Positions 35,491-44,368 of a stretch of 64,000 nt of DNA are shown here, piece by piece. Each line of letters starts with the position of its first letter. Position 1 is the first letter of the stretch. The stretch lies in contig NZ_CAJUCP010000020.1 of assembly GCF_910585425.1 (NCBI RefSeq), positions 1-64,000 of the forward strand, in the 5' to 3' direction. The DNA is from an uncultured Acetatifactor sp. (GTDB taxonomy: Bacteria; Bacillota; Clostridia; Lachnospirales; Lachnospiraceae). Below the pieces are notes generated by a model. It did no database searches and was not told the origin of the DNA. It worked only from the letters and a program-made list of their open reading frames with translations. The translations under genes and the position numbers were made by a program.

Positions 35491-36321
35491 ATGAAGTATA
35501 AGATTGTATCCGATTCCTCATCCGATATCCTGGCCCTGCCCCAGGTACCTTTCGCCTCCGTGCCCCTGCACATCATCATCGGTTCACATGAGTTCATCGA
35601 CGACAAGGACGTAGACCTGGAGCTGCTGGAGAAGACCCTGGCAGCCCACAAGGGCCCCTCCAGCACCGCCTGTCCCAGCGTGGGCGACTGGCTGAAGGCC
35701 TTCGGGGACGCCGAGACCGTATTCTGCGTCACGATCACCAGCGCCCTGTCCGGCAGCTACAGCTTCGCCATGTCGGCCAAGAAGGAGTATGAGGAGCAGT
35801 TCCCGGGCCGTTTCGTCCATGTCATCGACTCCCTGTCCACCGGGCCGGAAATGGCCCTGATCATCGAGAAGCTGCAGGAGCTGATCCTCTCCGGAAGGGA
35901 GCGGGAGGGCATCCTTCAGGAGATCACGGCCTACACCCGGCGCACCCATCTGATGTTCTCCCTGGAGACCCTGCGGAACCTGGCGAACAACGGGCGGGTG
36001 AGCCCCGCAGTGGCCAAGCTGGCCGGCATCCTGGGCATCCGGGTGGTGGGCCAGGCCAGCGCCCAGGGAGAACTGCAGCTGCTGAACAAATGCCGCGGTG
36101 AGCAGTGCGTGCTGTCCAGCGTCCTGAAATACATGAAGGAGATGGGATACCAGGGCGGCAAGGTCCTCATCTCCCACAACGGCAACGAGAAGATGGCGGC
36201 CGCCCTGGCGGATTCCATCCGGGAGAGCTTCCAGGCCTCCGATGTCCGCTTCTATACGGCCCGTGCGCTGTGCAGCTACTATGCGGAAAAGGGAGGGCTG
36301 CTGGTGGGGATAGAGGCCTGA
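35491..36321 (+). CDS. DegV-family fatty-acid-binding protein
   Basis: 276 residues, the normal DegV length. MKYKIVSDSSSDI start, PSVGDW and TITSALSGSYSFA (lipid head-group site), LETLRNLANNGRVSP, and ending YAEKGGLLVGIEA. DegV/FakB proteins bind a fatty acid and present it to a fatty acid kinase; several paralogues per genome are usual, and chain specificity cannot be read here. RBS AAGGAGG precedes the ATG. Expression is probably controlled through the palindromes upstream. Confidence 0.9.
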   Translation: MKYKIVSDSSSDILALPQVPFASVPLHIIIGSHEFIDDKDVDLELLEKTLAAHKGPSSTACPSVGDWLKAFGDAETVFCVTITSALSGSYSFAMSAKKEYEEQFPGRFVHVIDSLSTGPEMALIIEKLQELILSGREREGILQEITAYTRRTHLMFSLETLRNLANNGRVSPAVAKLAGILGIRVVGQASAQGELQLLNKCRGEQCVLSSVLKYMKEMGYQGGKVLISHNGNEKMAAALADSIRESFQASDVRFYTARALCSYYAEKGGLLVGIEA

Positions 36322-36444
36322 GCCCCTGTAGCCATGGCCCGCAATCCCTTCCCGGGGCTGCCGGGCCTGGCCATCTCTCCTGTCCCGGCTTCGCCAGCGC
36401 CTCGCCCAGGGCCCATGCTGTCCACTCATCAGGCCGCTTTCCTG

Positions 36445-37116
36445 TCACAGATATTTTCTCAGATTCTCCAGCACCACCCGGTAACCGTTGGCGTACATAT
36501 GGATGCCTTCGATGGTATACTCCTTCTTCAGCCTGCCGTTGCCGTCCGCAAGCCCCTCATTTACATCAATGTAATGGCAGCCCATCTCCCCCGCCAGCTT
36601 TTCCACCGCCGCGTTGGCCAGGCGGATATTCTCATTGGTACGGGTGGCGAACATTCCTTTTGCCCACTCCCCCTCCGGCAACTTGTCCACCTCGTTCACC
36701 GGATAGTAGGCCATCATGTAGATTTGAGCCCCGGGCAGCCGTTTCTGTATCATGGCTATGATCTTCCCATAGTTCTCCATCAGCTTCTCCACGCGGTAAT
36801 CGGGACGGCTGATGTCGTTGGTGCCGATGTTGATGAATATCTTCCTAGGCTCTGTAGCGAATACCATCTCCTCCATGTACCGCAGCATGTCGTCCGTGGT
36901 GAAGCCCCCCACGCCCCGGTTGTAGATCACCGCATCGATTTCCTCGGTCATCCGCAGCTCGTCTATGGGGAACTGCTCCATCAAAGAGGAGCCCGTGAAC
37001 AGGACCTCCCCCTTCTTCACCTTCTCGTTCAGGATGCGGTAGCGCGCAAGCCTGTCCTGCTGCTCCTGTGACACCCTGGCCCCCATCTGTTCCATAATCT
37101 CCTCCATCTGCATCAT
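36445..37116 (-). CDS. SGNH/GDSL-family hydrolase
   Basis: 223 residues. Block I is VLFTGSSLMEQFP (nucleophile Ser, about residue 43), block III INIGTNDISRPDY, and the catalytic Asp/His region TIEGIHMYANGYRVV near residue 205. No signal peptide is visible, so a cytosolic esterase or acetylhydrolase is likely. RBS GGAGGTAAAGG precedes ATG. It lies 59 nt downstream of the ABC exporter pair and may be cotranscribed. Confidence 0.88.
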   Translation of the reverse strand: MMQMEEIMEQMGARVSQEQQDRLARYRILNEKVKKGEVLFTGSSLMEQFPIDELRMTEEIDAVIYNRGVGGFTTDDMLRYMEEMVFATEPRKIFINIGTNDISRPDYRVEKLMENYGKIIAMIQKRLPGAQIYMMAYYPVNEVDKLPEGEWAKGMFATRTNENIRLANAAVEKLAGEMGCHYIDVNEGLADGNGRLKKEYTIEGIHMYANGYRVVLENLRKYL

Positions 37117-37175
37117 CCTTTACCTCCTCCGTCTCCATGTTTACTAAAATAGATTTCCTCCGCCCCCTGCTCCCT

Positions 37176-38945
37176 CTAATACCACTTCGCCTGCTCCCCC
37201 CAGATTCTGGCATACTCCCCGCCGGCCCTGACAAGCTCCTCATGGCTGCCGCACTCCACTGCCCTTCCCGCCTTCATCACCACGACTTTGTCCGCATGCC
37301 TGCAGATTCCCACCCTGTGGGAAATGATGACGGAGGTCTTCCCCTGGATCAGCTTCAGGAAGCCCGTGAGGATTTCATACTCCACCAGGGGATCCAGGGC
37401 GCTGGTGGGCTCATCCAGCAAAATCAATCTGCTGTCCCGAAACAGCCCCCTTGCGATGGCCACCTTCTGCCACTCGCCGCCGGAAAGCTCGCTGCCGCCG
37501 AACTCCCGGCCCAGCCCGGCGTCCAGGCCTCCCAGGCCCCGCACCAGCTCCTGGATCCCCACGGCCTGCACCACCCCGCGGATGCGCTCCTCATCCTCCC
37601 TGCGGGTGAAATCGCTGATACAGATGTTCTCCCGCAGGGAAAAATTATAGTGCACGAAGTCCTGGGGCACCAGAGAGATGTCCCGGTAAAGCCGGTCTTT
37701 CCGCATCCACGCAATGTCCCGGCCGTCATAGTACACGCCCCCCAAGCAGGCCTCATATGCTCCCGTCAGCACCTTGGAGAGGGTGGTCTTGCCGGAGCCG
37801 TTGACCCCCACGATGACCACATGCTCCCCCTTTTTGAAGGTCAGGTCCACCCCGTCCAGGGCATCCCTGTCCCCGCCCGGATACCGGAAATGCACGTCCC
37901 GCAGTTGGATTTCCCGCTCAAAGGGCCTGTAATCCTCCTCCCCCGCCTTTTCCGTCTCCGCCCGGAAGAAATCATAGTATTCCTCCACATGATGCCAGGC
38001 CTGCAGGAACCGCACCACGTATGTGCTCAGCATGGAGAGATTGTCCTGCAGCAGGCCGAAAGCCGTGAGGCAGGCCGCGAACTGCCCCACCGCCAGGCCT
38101 CCCCTGACCATCAGGATCAACGCGATGGCCACATTCGCCACATAGCTTAAGTTCTTCAGCATCACTCCGGCCGCAGACAGTTTGATGGCCCCAAGCTCCA
38201 GCTCCTCCATCTCCCGGACCACCTCCACATTGGCCGCCACCCACTTCTCCTTCAGGAATCCGGCAAAGCCCATGGTGCGCATCTCCTTCACAGGCTCCTT
38301 CGTGCAGAAGAGCCGCCACAGATACCGGAGCCTCCTCCTTTTCCCCGACTGCTCCCTGTAGGTGTCGCTCCTCCTCTTCTCGGTCAGGATGTCGATCAGC
38401 AGATGGGGCAGCACGCCCAGCACCGCCCCGGGCAGGAGCCATACGGAAAAGCCGCCCACCACGAAGAAGGTGCTGACGCACACCAGCACTGATTCCACGT
38501 CCATCAGCAGATAGGAGAACATCCTGCTGGCGGCCAGATGCCTGGAGTAGGCCGCGTCCGCTTTCCGGAAGCTGTCCAGCACCTTCGCCTCCTCCAGGGC
38601 CTCCAGCCGCAGCCTTCTGGCATAGCCGTACATGTTCCAGCCGTAGGTGCTCTCCTTTTTGCCCTCCCCGTAGAGCCCTACTGCCCGCAGCAGCATGGTG
38701 CAGACTGCGGGGAAGGCGATGCAGATGCACAGATATATGATTTTCCGTTTGAAAATATGCGCATTTCCGGCCTCCAATTCCGCCGCCAACTGAAAGATTT
38801 CCGCCGTCAGGACGGGCTGCCATACCTGCAGCACGCCCTCCGCGATGCTGGTGAACAGCTTGCCCCACAGCAGGAAGGGCATGAACCTGTGCATGTCCCG
38901 GATGGTCTGCCGGAAATATCCCAGGTGCTTCCTCATCCCGCTCAT
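37176..38945 (-). CDS. ABC exporter half-transporter (membrane + ATPase)
   Basis: 589 residues: membrane domain with about six helices (residues 20-310), then an ATPase domain with Walker A GVNGSGKTT (~383), signature LSGGEWQKVAIARGL, Walker B LILLDEPTSALDP and H-loop IISHRVG. Its ATG overlaps the stop of the other half-transporter by 4 nt, suggesting a heterodimeric exporter. It resembles peptide or drug exporters found near Clostridial two-component systems. Substrate unknown. Confidence 0.9.
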   Translation of the reverse strand: MSGMRKHLGYFRQTIRDMHRFMPFLLWGKLFTSIAEGVLQVWQPVLTAEIFQLAAELEAGNAHIFKRKIIYLCICIAFPAVCTMLLRAVGLYGEGKKESTYGWNMYGYARRLRLEALEEAKVLDSFRKADAAYSRHLAASRMFSYLLMDVESVLVCVSTFFVVGGFSVWLLPGAVLGVLPHLLIDILTEKRRSDTYREQSGKRRRLRYLWRLFCTKEPVKEMRTMGFAGFLKEKWVAANVEVVREMEELELGAIKLSAAGVMLKNLSYVANVAIALILMVRGGLAVGQFAACLTAFGLLQDNLSMLSTYVVRFLQAWHHVEEYYDFFRAETEKAGEEDYRPFEREIQLRDVHFRYPGGDRDALDGVDLTFKKGEHVVIVGVNGSGKTTLSKVLTGAYEACLGGVYYDGRDIAWMRKDRLYRDISLVPQDFVHYNFSLRENICISDFTRREDEERIRGVVQAVGIQELVRGLGGLDAGLGREFGGSELSGGEWQKVAIARGLFRDSRLILLDEPTSALDPLVEYEILTGFLKLIQGKTSVIISHRVGICRHADKVVVMKAGRAVECGSHEELVRAGGEYARIWGEQAKWY

Positions 38946-41104
38946 AGGCTGCCACCTGCCCTTTCCGGCCCGGGCCCTTCCCCTGCTTCTCCGGATGCCG
39001 GGCTTTCCCCAGGCACCTTCCTCTTGCCTGTTGTGTTCTCAGGACAGGGCTGCTCCCAATCTCCCCAGTTTTCTCCAAATCCGGACTGCCGTCTCGCTTC
39101 TTCGGCTTCCCCGGGACAGGTTTTCCCTTCTGACCCTCCTGGCCATCGCCGTCCTTGCCCTTTTCCAGGCTCCTCCCCGTCTGGCTGCTTCCTGGCTTCT
39201 TCCGACTCCCCAGGCCATCTGTCTCCCGGGCTTTCCGCATACCAGGAGCTCTGGGCCAGGTACATGGTGCGGTACAGCCCCTCCATCCCCATCAACTGCT
39301 CATGGCTGCCGTCCTGGACGATCCTGCCGCCGTCCAGCACCAGGATGCGGTCCGCCAGCCTGGCGCTGGCCAGGCGGTGGGAGATGATGATGGTGCCGTT
39401 TTTACGGAAAGTGCGGAGGAAACTGGCGTACATGCGGCTCTCGGCGATAGGGTCCAAAGCCGCCGTGGGCTCATCCAGCACACAGAATGCCGCGTCCGCC
39501 AGGAAAGCCCTGGCGATGGCCACACGCTGCCACTGGCCCCTGGACAGCCCCCTGCCCTCGGCCTCCAGATGCCCCAGGCTCTGCTCCAGCCCATTCCCCT
39601 CCCGGATAAGCTGTGCCCCGCCTGCCTGCTCCAGGGCCTCTTCGATCCGCCTGTCCTCCGAAAGCGCCGAAATGTCCCCCAGAGCCACATTTTCCCGCAG
39701 GGTCAGCTCATACTCCTGGAAATCCTGGAACACCACGGACAGGCACTTCCTCCGCAGAGGCTCGGACAGGCTCCGCACGTCCACGCCTCCCATGAGCACC
39801 CGCCCCGCATCGGGCTCATACAGGCCGCAGAGCAGCTTGACCAGAGTGGACTTCCCTGCCCCGTTCTCCCCCACGAAAGCCACCCTCTCTCCGGCCTTGA
39901 TGCGGAACGTCACATTCTTCAGCACCTGCCTGTCCGTGTCAGGATAGGTGAAGCTCACGTTCTCGAAGGCGATGTCCCCATGGGCCAGCCCGTCTATACG
40001 CACCGGCGATGGGCTTTGCCGCATATCCGCGATGCTTTCCGCCCGTGAGTCAGGCGGCGCGGAAGAAAAGCATTCCAATGGCAGATTTTGCGCCCCCGAG
40101 TATGCCTGGCGCCTGTCCCTGCGCTGCGGCAGCTTTAAGAACTCGCTGTAATACGCCACGTCCAGAGCGCTCCGGAAGGTATCCGACACTGTCCAGGCCG
40201 CATTCAGCATCTGTCCCGTAATGGAATGCAGGGAGCCCGTCACTGCCGCGAACTGCCCCACCGTGACCCTGCCCTGTAAAAATAAATACGATAAGGTGAT
40301 GATGATAAAGATGAAATAGGTGATGTTCAGGAACCTGCTGCCGCCCTCCAGAGCCAGCACCCTGCCGCCTGCCCTTCCGGTCTCTTCCTCCACCCTCCCG
40401 GCAAAGCGATGCCATTTCTCCGCCATCAGTTCCTGGCTTCCGAATACCTTCATCTCGTACATGGCATCCGGATTCTGCATCAGACGCTTCAGATCCTCCA
40501 GCCTGCGCTCCTCCATAGTGGTATCCCGTATCAGGGCATGGAGCCTCCTAGTGGCCGCGAAGTTCAGGGCCAGCATAGGGACTGCCAGCAGAAAGATGCC
40601 CGCCCCGATCCAGGGGGACACCGTGGCATAGACTCCCAGCATGATAAAAATGGACAGAAGCGTCTGCACCGTGCGCACGCTTCCGCCAAAGCAGCTCTTC
40701 ACGTTCTCCCAGGGCTCCCCGCCGATCCGCTGCAGGATGCCCTGCACCTGGGGGGACTCGAAAGCGGCGTACTCCAGCCCGTCCAGCTTCTCCATGATGT
40801 CCGGCCCCATGTTCCGGATCAATCGAATCTCCAGCGCCTTGTCCTCATATCCCTGGAGCCGCTCCAGGACAAACCATATGAACAGCATGGCCACCAGGGC
40901 GCTGCCTGTGGCAATCAGCTCCTCCGCCCCCTGCCCTGTAGCCCCGAAACGCACGCCGCCGTCCACCAGCTTCTGCACCAGCACCACCCGGAGCCCGCCA
41001 AAAAAGCCCGGTATCAGGCATACCAAAATGTACAGCAGCGCGCTCCAGGGCGCATACCTCACCGTCAGCCCCAGGGCCAGGGCGCAGTTCTTCACAATCT
41101 TCAT
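38942..41104 (-). CDS. ABC exporter half-transporter with C-terminal low-complexity tail
   Basis: 720 residues, about 110 more than usual. Membrane domain to about residue 330, then ATPase with Walker A GENGAGKST (~420), a degenerate signature LSRGQWQRVAIARA, Walker B FCVLDEPTAALDP and H-loop IISHRLA. The last ~105 residues after SSWYAESPGD are a Pro/Gly/Glu/Arg-rich tail with repeated SEEARKQP, EEARRQS and GKGQGRRWPG elements. An insert near residues 345-375 is also low-complexity. It pairs with the 589-residue partner through the 4-nt overlap. Confidence 0.88.
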   Translation of the reverse strand: MKIVKNCALALGLTVRYAPWSALLYILVCLIPGFFGGLRVVLVQKLVDGGVRFGATGQGAEELIATGSALVAMLFIWFVLERLQGYEDKALEIRLIRNMGPDIMEKLDGLEYAAFESPQVQGILQRIGGEPWENVKSCFGGSVRTVQTLLSIFIMLGVYATVSPWIGAGIFLLAVPMLALNFAATRRLHALIRDTTMEERRLEDLKRLMQNPDAMYEMKVFGSQELMAEKWHRFAGRVEEETGRAGGRVLALEGGSRFLNITYFIFIIITLSYLFLQGRVTVGQFAAVTGSLHSITGQMLNAAWTVSDTFRSALDVAYYSEFLKLPQRRDRRQAYSGAQNLPLECFSSAPPDSRAESIADMRQSPSPVRIDGLAHGDIAFENVSFTYPDTDRQVLKNVTFRIKAGERVAFVGENGAGKSTLVKLLCGLYEPDAGRVLMGGVDVRSLSEPLRRKCLSVVFQDFQEYELTLRENVALGDISALSEDRRIEEALEQAGGAQLIREGNGLEQSLGHLEAEGRGLSRGQWQRVAIARAFLADAAFCVLDEPTAALDPIAESRMYASFLRTFRKNGTIIISHRLASARLADRILVLDGGRIVQDGSHEQLMGMEGLYRTMYLAQSSWYAESPGDRWPGESEEARKQPDGEEPGKGQGRRWPGGSEGKTCPGEAEEARRQSGFGENWGDWEQPCPENTTGKRKVPGESPASGEAGEGPGPERAGGSL

Positions 41105-41346
41105 GACGCTTCCTCCCGAGAATCCCAGTCAAGAACATTATAACACTTTACAGGCACTCTCAGGGCATTCCTGTTCCTTTTTGCAGGATTTCTGTCACTT
41201 TCGGCGCTGCTGAGCTTCCGGAGCCTCTTTCACCGTGTGGCATCCGGCTTCCCGGGGAAGCCGAGAATCCGGGCGTTTTGCCTGAAGCAACCCATTCGAA
41301 GAGAGCAGGCAGACGCAGGAGAGGCCGGGTGAATACTCACGGAGGA

Positions 41347-41478
41347 GCCTGGAGCATGCCACCTTCGCAACGGATTCAACTGGCAACGGACGACACGGAG
41401 AAAACCATTGCATTTTACCGTTCCATGGGTTTCCGGAAAATGTCCGATTGGGGCTGCTGTGGATTCATGAGGGTATGA
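41347..41478 (+). pseudogene. C-terminal fragment of a GNAT-family acetyltransferase
   Basis: The frame ends IQLATDDTEKTIAFYRSMGF followed by RKMSDWGCCGFMR, the typical last beta-alpha-beta of GNAT enzymes ('...A..FY...GF'). Only about 40 residues remain, with no recognisable acetyl-CoA site or RBS. The opposite orientation to the surrounding minus-strand genes supports a remnant. The rest of the 41105-41495 gap holds nothing else I can identify. Confidence 0.55.
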
Positions 41479-41495
41479 CTGCCCCAGGAAATATT

Positions 41496-43037
41496 TTACT
41501 CCCTTTTGTCCTCCAGCCTTACCACCACCCGGAATTCCCCGTCACTGTAATCCGCTGCCAACTGCCCGCCGTACCTGTGGGCCAGGCGCTCCACGCTGCG
41601 CAGTCCCAGCCCATGCCCTACCCTGTTGTCAAGCCCCCGCTTTCCGGATACATAGCTTCCCCCTTCCCGGTAAGGCTCTCCTGAGGTATTTACTACCGTT
41701 ATATAGTAGAACGATTCCTCCTGCCTCATGCGCAGCCCGATCCGCCCATGGCCCTCCAGCCGGGCGCAGGCCTCCAGAGCATTGTCCAGAAGGTTCCCCA
41801 ATATCACGCACAGATCCACCGCCTCTATCCCTGTCTGCGACAGCCTGCACAACTGCAGCGACATCTCCACATCCTGTCTCTTCGCCTGATAGAGCTTGTC
41901 CCCCAGCAGGGCGTCCACTGGGGCACAGCCCGTCCTGGCGGGAACCATCCGCCGTTCCACATCCCGCCGGAAGCTGTCCAGATAATCCGTAAGTTCCCCG
42001 AACCGCTCCTCCTGGGCCAGGATTTCCAGCACTTTGATATGGTTCTTCAGATCGTGCCACAGCTCCCTGGTGCGCTGGTACTGCTCCTCCACGTTCCTCA
42101 GATATTCCATCTGGCGGACCTGGTGCGTGTTCCTGGCGAAGCCCTGCGGAGGCATCCCCGGAGCTTTCCTGCCATAGGGCCCCGGAGCCGGCTCCATTGC
42201 GCTTTTGCCATAACCTTCCGTCCATATCCCTGCCGCGCTTCTTTCATAGCCTGCCACAGGCATCCCCGGGACACTGCATCCACAGCCCTGCGCCGCCTCT
42301 CCCGCCATCCCGTTCCAGTTCCCGTACCACCGCAGCCTCCGCCGTCTCCTCAGATATCCATAGCAGAAGAACAAAAGCAGCAGCCATGCCTGTCTGCCCA
42401 ATGCCCTGACCGCATCCTGTTCCTGCCATCCCTGCAGGGTCAGCCCCAGCAAAAGCAGCATCCCAAGTATGCCCTCCCCCTCCTCCGGCACAGTGCCCAT
42501 CCGGCCCTGTGGGAATCCGGCCGCTGCCCCCGCTAAAGCCCCCATACCATGGGAATGGTTCCGGCCAGAAATGCCATTCTCCTCAAGCTTCCATCGGTAT
42601 GACATCCTCCACAGCGGGAACAAAAGCAGCATGCTCTCCGCCAGCAGCACCCTCACCGCCAGCAGGGCCATGTTCTCCCCTCCCGGCCCCGCAATCCCCT
42701 GCAGGACCAGATCCGCCAGCCGTATCATCCCTGCCCCATAGACAGCGAATTCCAACAGCTCCGCCAGGGCCTGCGCAAAACATGGCCGCGTTGCTCTCAC
42801 CGTTGCCCTCGCCGTCTCCGCATTTCCCCCGAATCCTGGCCCTCCGCCGTTTCTGTCGGCTCTCTGTGCCCAATCACCTCCGCAGCTCCCCGGTGCCTGC
42901 GCCGCGCCCGCCGTCCCCGGATCCATGCCCCCGCCCCGGGCAGCTCCGCCCTTTCTGCCCAGGCACAAAAAAAGGGCGCCCCAAAACACCAGGTTCCCTG
43001 CCAGCAATATCCCGTTCACCATATCCGTTCCCGCCAT
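41496..43037 (-). CDS. GHKL sensor histidine kinase
   Basis: About 513 residues. N-terminal membrane segments (first from MVNGILLAGNLVFWGALFL), a helical sensor region to about residue 245, an extended Gly/Ser/Pro-rich linker (about 245-305), phospho-acceptor His in RELWHDLKNHIKVLEILA near 325, and GHKL domain with VILGNLLDNALEACARL and GHGLGLRSVERLAHRY. The N-terminal region also has a Gly/Ala-rich insert (about 30-70). ATG 43037 follows GGGGTGG; GTG 43046 and ATG 43022 are alternatives. Partner of the LytTR regulator upstream. Confidence 0.87.
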   Translation of the reverse strand: MAGTDMVNGILLAGNLVFWGALFLCLGRKGGAARGGGMDPGTAGAAQAPGSCGGDWAQRADRNGGGPGFGGNAETARATVRATRPCFAQALAELLEFAVYGAGMIRLADLVLQGIAGPGGENMALLAVRVLLAESMLLLFPLWRMSYRWKLEENGISGRNHSHGMGALAGAAAGFPQGRMGTVPEEGEGILGMLLLLGLTLQGWQEQDAVRALGRQAWLLLLFFCYGYLRRRRRLRWYGNWNGMAGEAAQGCGCSVPGMPVAGYERSAAGIWTEGYGKSAMEPAPGPYGRKAPGMPPQGFARNTHQVRQMEYLRNVEEQYQRTRELWHDLKNHIKVLEILAQEERFGELTDYLDSFRRDVERRMVPARTGCAPVDALLGDKLYQAKRQDVEMSLQLCRLSQTGIEAVDLCVILGNLLDNALEACARLEGHGRIGLRMRQEESFYYITVVNTSGEPYREGGSYVSGKRGLDNRVGHGLGLRSVERLAHRYGGQLAADYSDGEFRVVVRLEDKRE

Positions 43038-43180
43038 CCGTGCCACCCCGTCCCGCTCCAGTACCCCATTGCATGAATCCCCGAAAATCCCCTGGCCGTC
43101 CTCCCCGGTACTCCTGTCGCCAGTCAGCGCTGTCCTGCGCCTGTCTCCGCCTTGTCCCGGCGCGGGCAGCGCGCACTGAT

Positions 43181-43882
43181 TTACTGGCCTTTCCGCAGCA
43201 TCAGCCTGCGGTTCACTTCCTTTTCACAGCCCCGGCTTATGGGCACCTCCGTGCCGTCCTCCAGCCACAGACTGCGCCCCATCCAGCTTCGCACATACCG
43301 CTCCTGCACCAGGAAGCTTCTGTGGCAGCGCAGGAAGCCGCTTCCCTCCAGCTCCCTCTCCAGGGCATCCAGCTTCTGATAAAAAGAATAGCTCTCCCCG
43401 GCCGTGTGCAGCACCACCACCCGCTTCCTGCTCTCGAAATAAAGGATATCCCCCGTGGGAACCCTGAAAGTCTGGCGCCCCTGTGCGAAAGAGAACCAGG
43501 CACCCTCCCCCAGCTCCCTCCTGCAGTCCTCCATCACCCGGGAAAGCTCCCTCTCCGCCTCCTCCTTCAGGAGATACCGGAAAGCCCTGACCTCATATCC
43601 CTTCCGGGCGTATTCCGAAAGGCTGGTCAGGAAGACGATCAGGCATCTGTCGCCCCTCTGCCGCAGCCGCCTGGCCGTCTCCAGGCCGTCCATCCCGGGC
43701 ATGCGGATGTCCAGGAACACCACGTCCGGAGGCCCTTCCGCTGCCGCAGCCTCCAGAAGAGCCTCCCCGTCGGCATATTCCGCCACCTGGATGTCCGTCC
43801 CGCAGGCGAAGCTGTCCTTCACGAGAAGGCCTCTTAAATATGTGCGGAAAATGGCTTCGTCGTCGCAGATTGCTATCCTCAT
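43181..43882 (-). CDS. LytTR-family response regulator
   Basis: 233 residues: MRIAICDDEAIF receiver with phospho-acceptor Asp58 in VVFLDIRMPGMDG, and a LytTR domain from about residue 128 (WFSFAQGRQTFRVPTGDILY, FLRCHRSFLVQERYV). ATG 43882 follows GAGAGG; the frame is open to 43915. It precedes the GHKL kinase by 143 nt and follows the 33-residue small ORF by 190 nt, so all three may be cotranscribed. Confidence 0.9.
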   Translation of the reverse strand: MRIAICDDEAIFRTYLRGLLVKDSFACGTDIQVAEYADGEALLEAAAAEGPPDVVFLDIRMPGMDGLETARRLRQRGDRCLIVFLTSLSEYARKGYEVRAFRYLLKEEAERELSRVMEDCRRELGEGAWFSFAQGRQTFRVPTGDILYFESRKRVVVLHTAGESYSFYQKLDALERELEGSGFLRCHRSFLVQERYVRSWMGRSLWLEDGTEVPISRGCEKEVNRRLMLRKGQ

Positions 43883-43967
43883 CCCTCTCGCCTCTCCCTT
43901 TGCCCGTAAAAGCATGCCGCCGTGCCTGCCGCCTCACAGGCATGGCTTCCGGCCATAGCGGCAGGCC

Positions 43968-44050
43968 CATGTCGTGCGCGGCCCCCCTTCCGTGGAGCCC
44001 ATGTCGTGTGCGTCTGCCCCTTCCGCAGAACTCATGTCGTATATGTCCGG
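43968..44050. repeat. short direct repeats (about 32-33 bp period)
   Basis: CATGTCGTGCGCG, CATGTCGTGTGCG and CATGTCGTATATG begin at 43968, 44000 and 44033, separated by related CCTTCCG-containing sequence. They lie between the regulator gene and the small ORF. Confidence 0.6.
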
Positions 44051-44072
44051 CCCATCCATATTCCCGCCGCCG

Positions 44073-44174
44073 TCAGTCCTCCAGATACTCCCTGTAATCC
44101 GCCTCGCTGGCAAAGAGCACGTACCTGCCGTCCACCAGTCCCATGTAGCCCTCCGATGTATTGTATCCTTTCAT
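44073..44174 (-). CDS. 33-residue small protein
   Basis: ATG 44174 to TGA 44073 with an excellent RBS (AGGAGGTAATCTC). The peptide begins MKGYNTSEGYMGLVDGRY and ends FASEADYREYLED. It is soluble and acidic, rich in Tyr and Gly, with no hydrophobic leader and no Cys. I recall similar unnamed small ORFs in Lachnospiraceae but no function. It is the gene nearest upstream of the LytTR/GHKL pair, so a regulatory or signalling peptide is possible. It does not look like an AgrD precursor, which would carry an amphipathic leader. Confidence 0.75.
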   Translation of the reverse strand: MKGYNTSEGYMGLVDGRYVLFASEADYREYLED

Positions 44175-44368
44175 GAGATTACCTCCTGTCCAAAATCAGC
44201 CGTTATCTGCTGTTCTGGATAAAAGGTAACATTTTTCGAGGGTCATAAAACTCCCTCAAACCGCCGGGAATGCGATTCCGTCTCTCAGTCTTCCGTTTTC
44301 CCGCAGCCGCCAGGCGCCTCGGGCCAGAGATAGGAGAGCCGCATCCCCGGGCTGCCCGGCGGTTCCCC

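Noticed and set aside
29779..44174. An agr-type quorum-sensing locus with AgrB/AgrD
   Set aside because: Two GHKL/LytTR pairs are present, but no AgrB-like membrane peptidase or Cys-containing AgrD-like precursor was found in the window.
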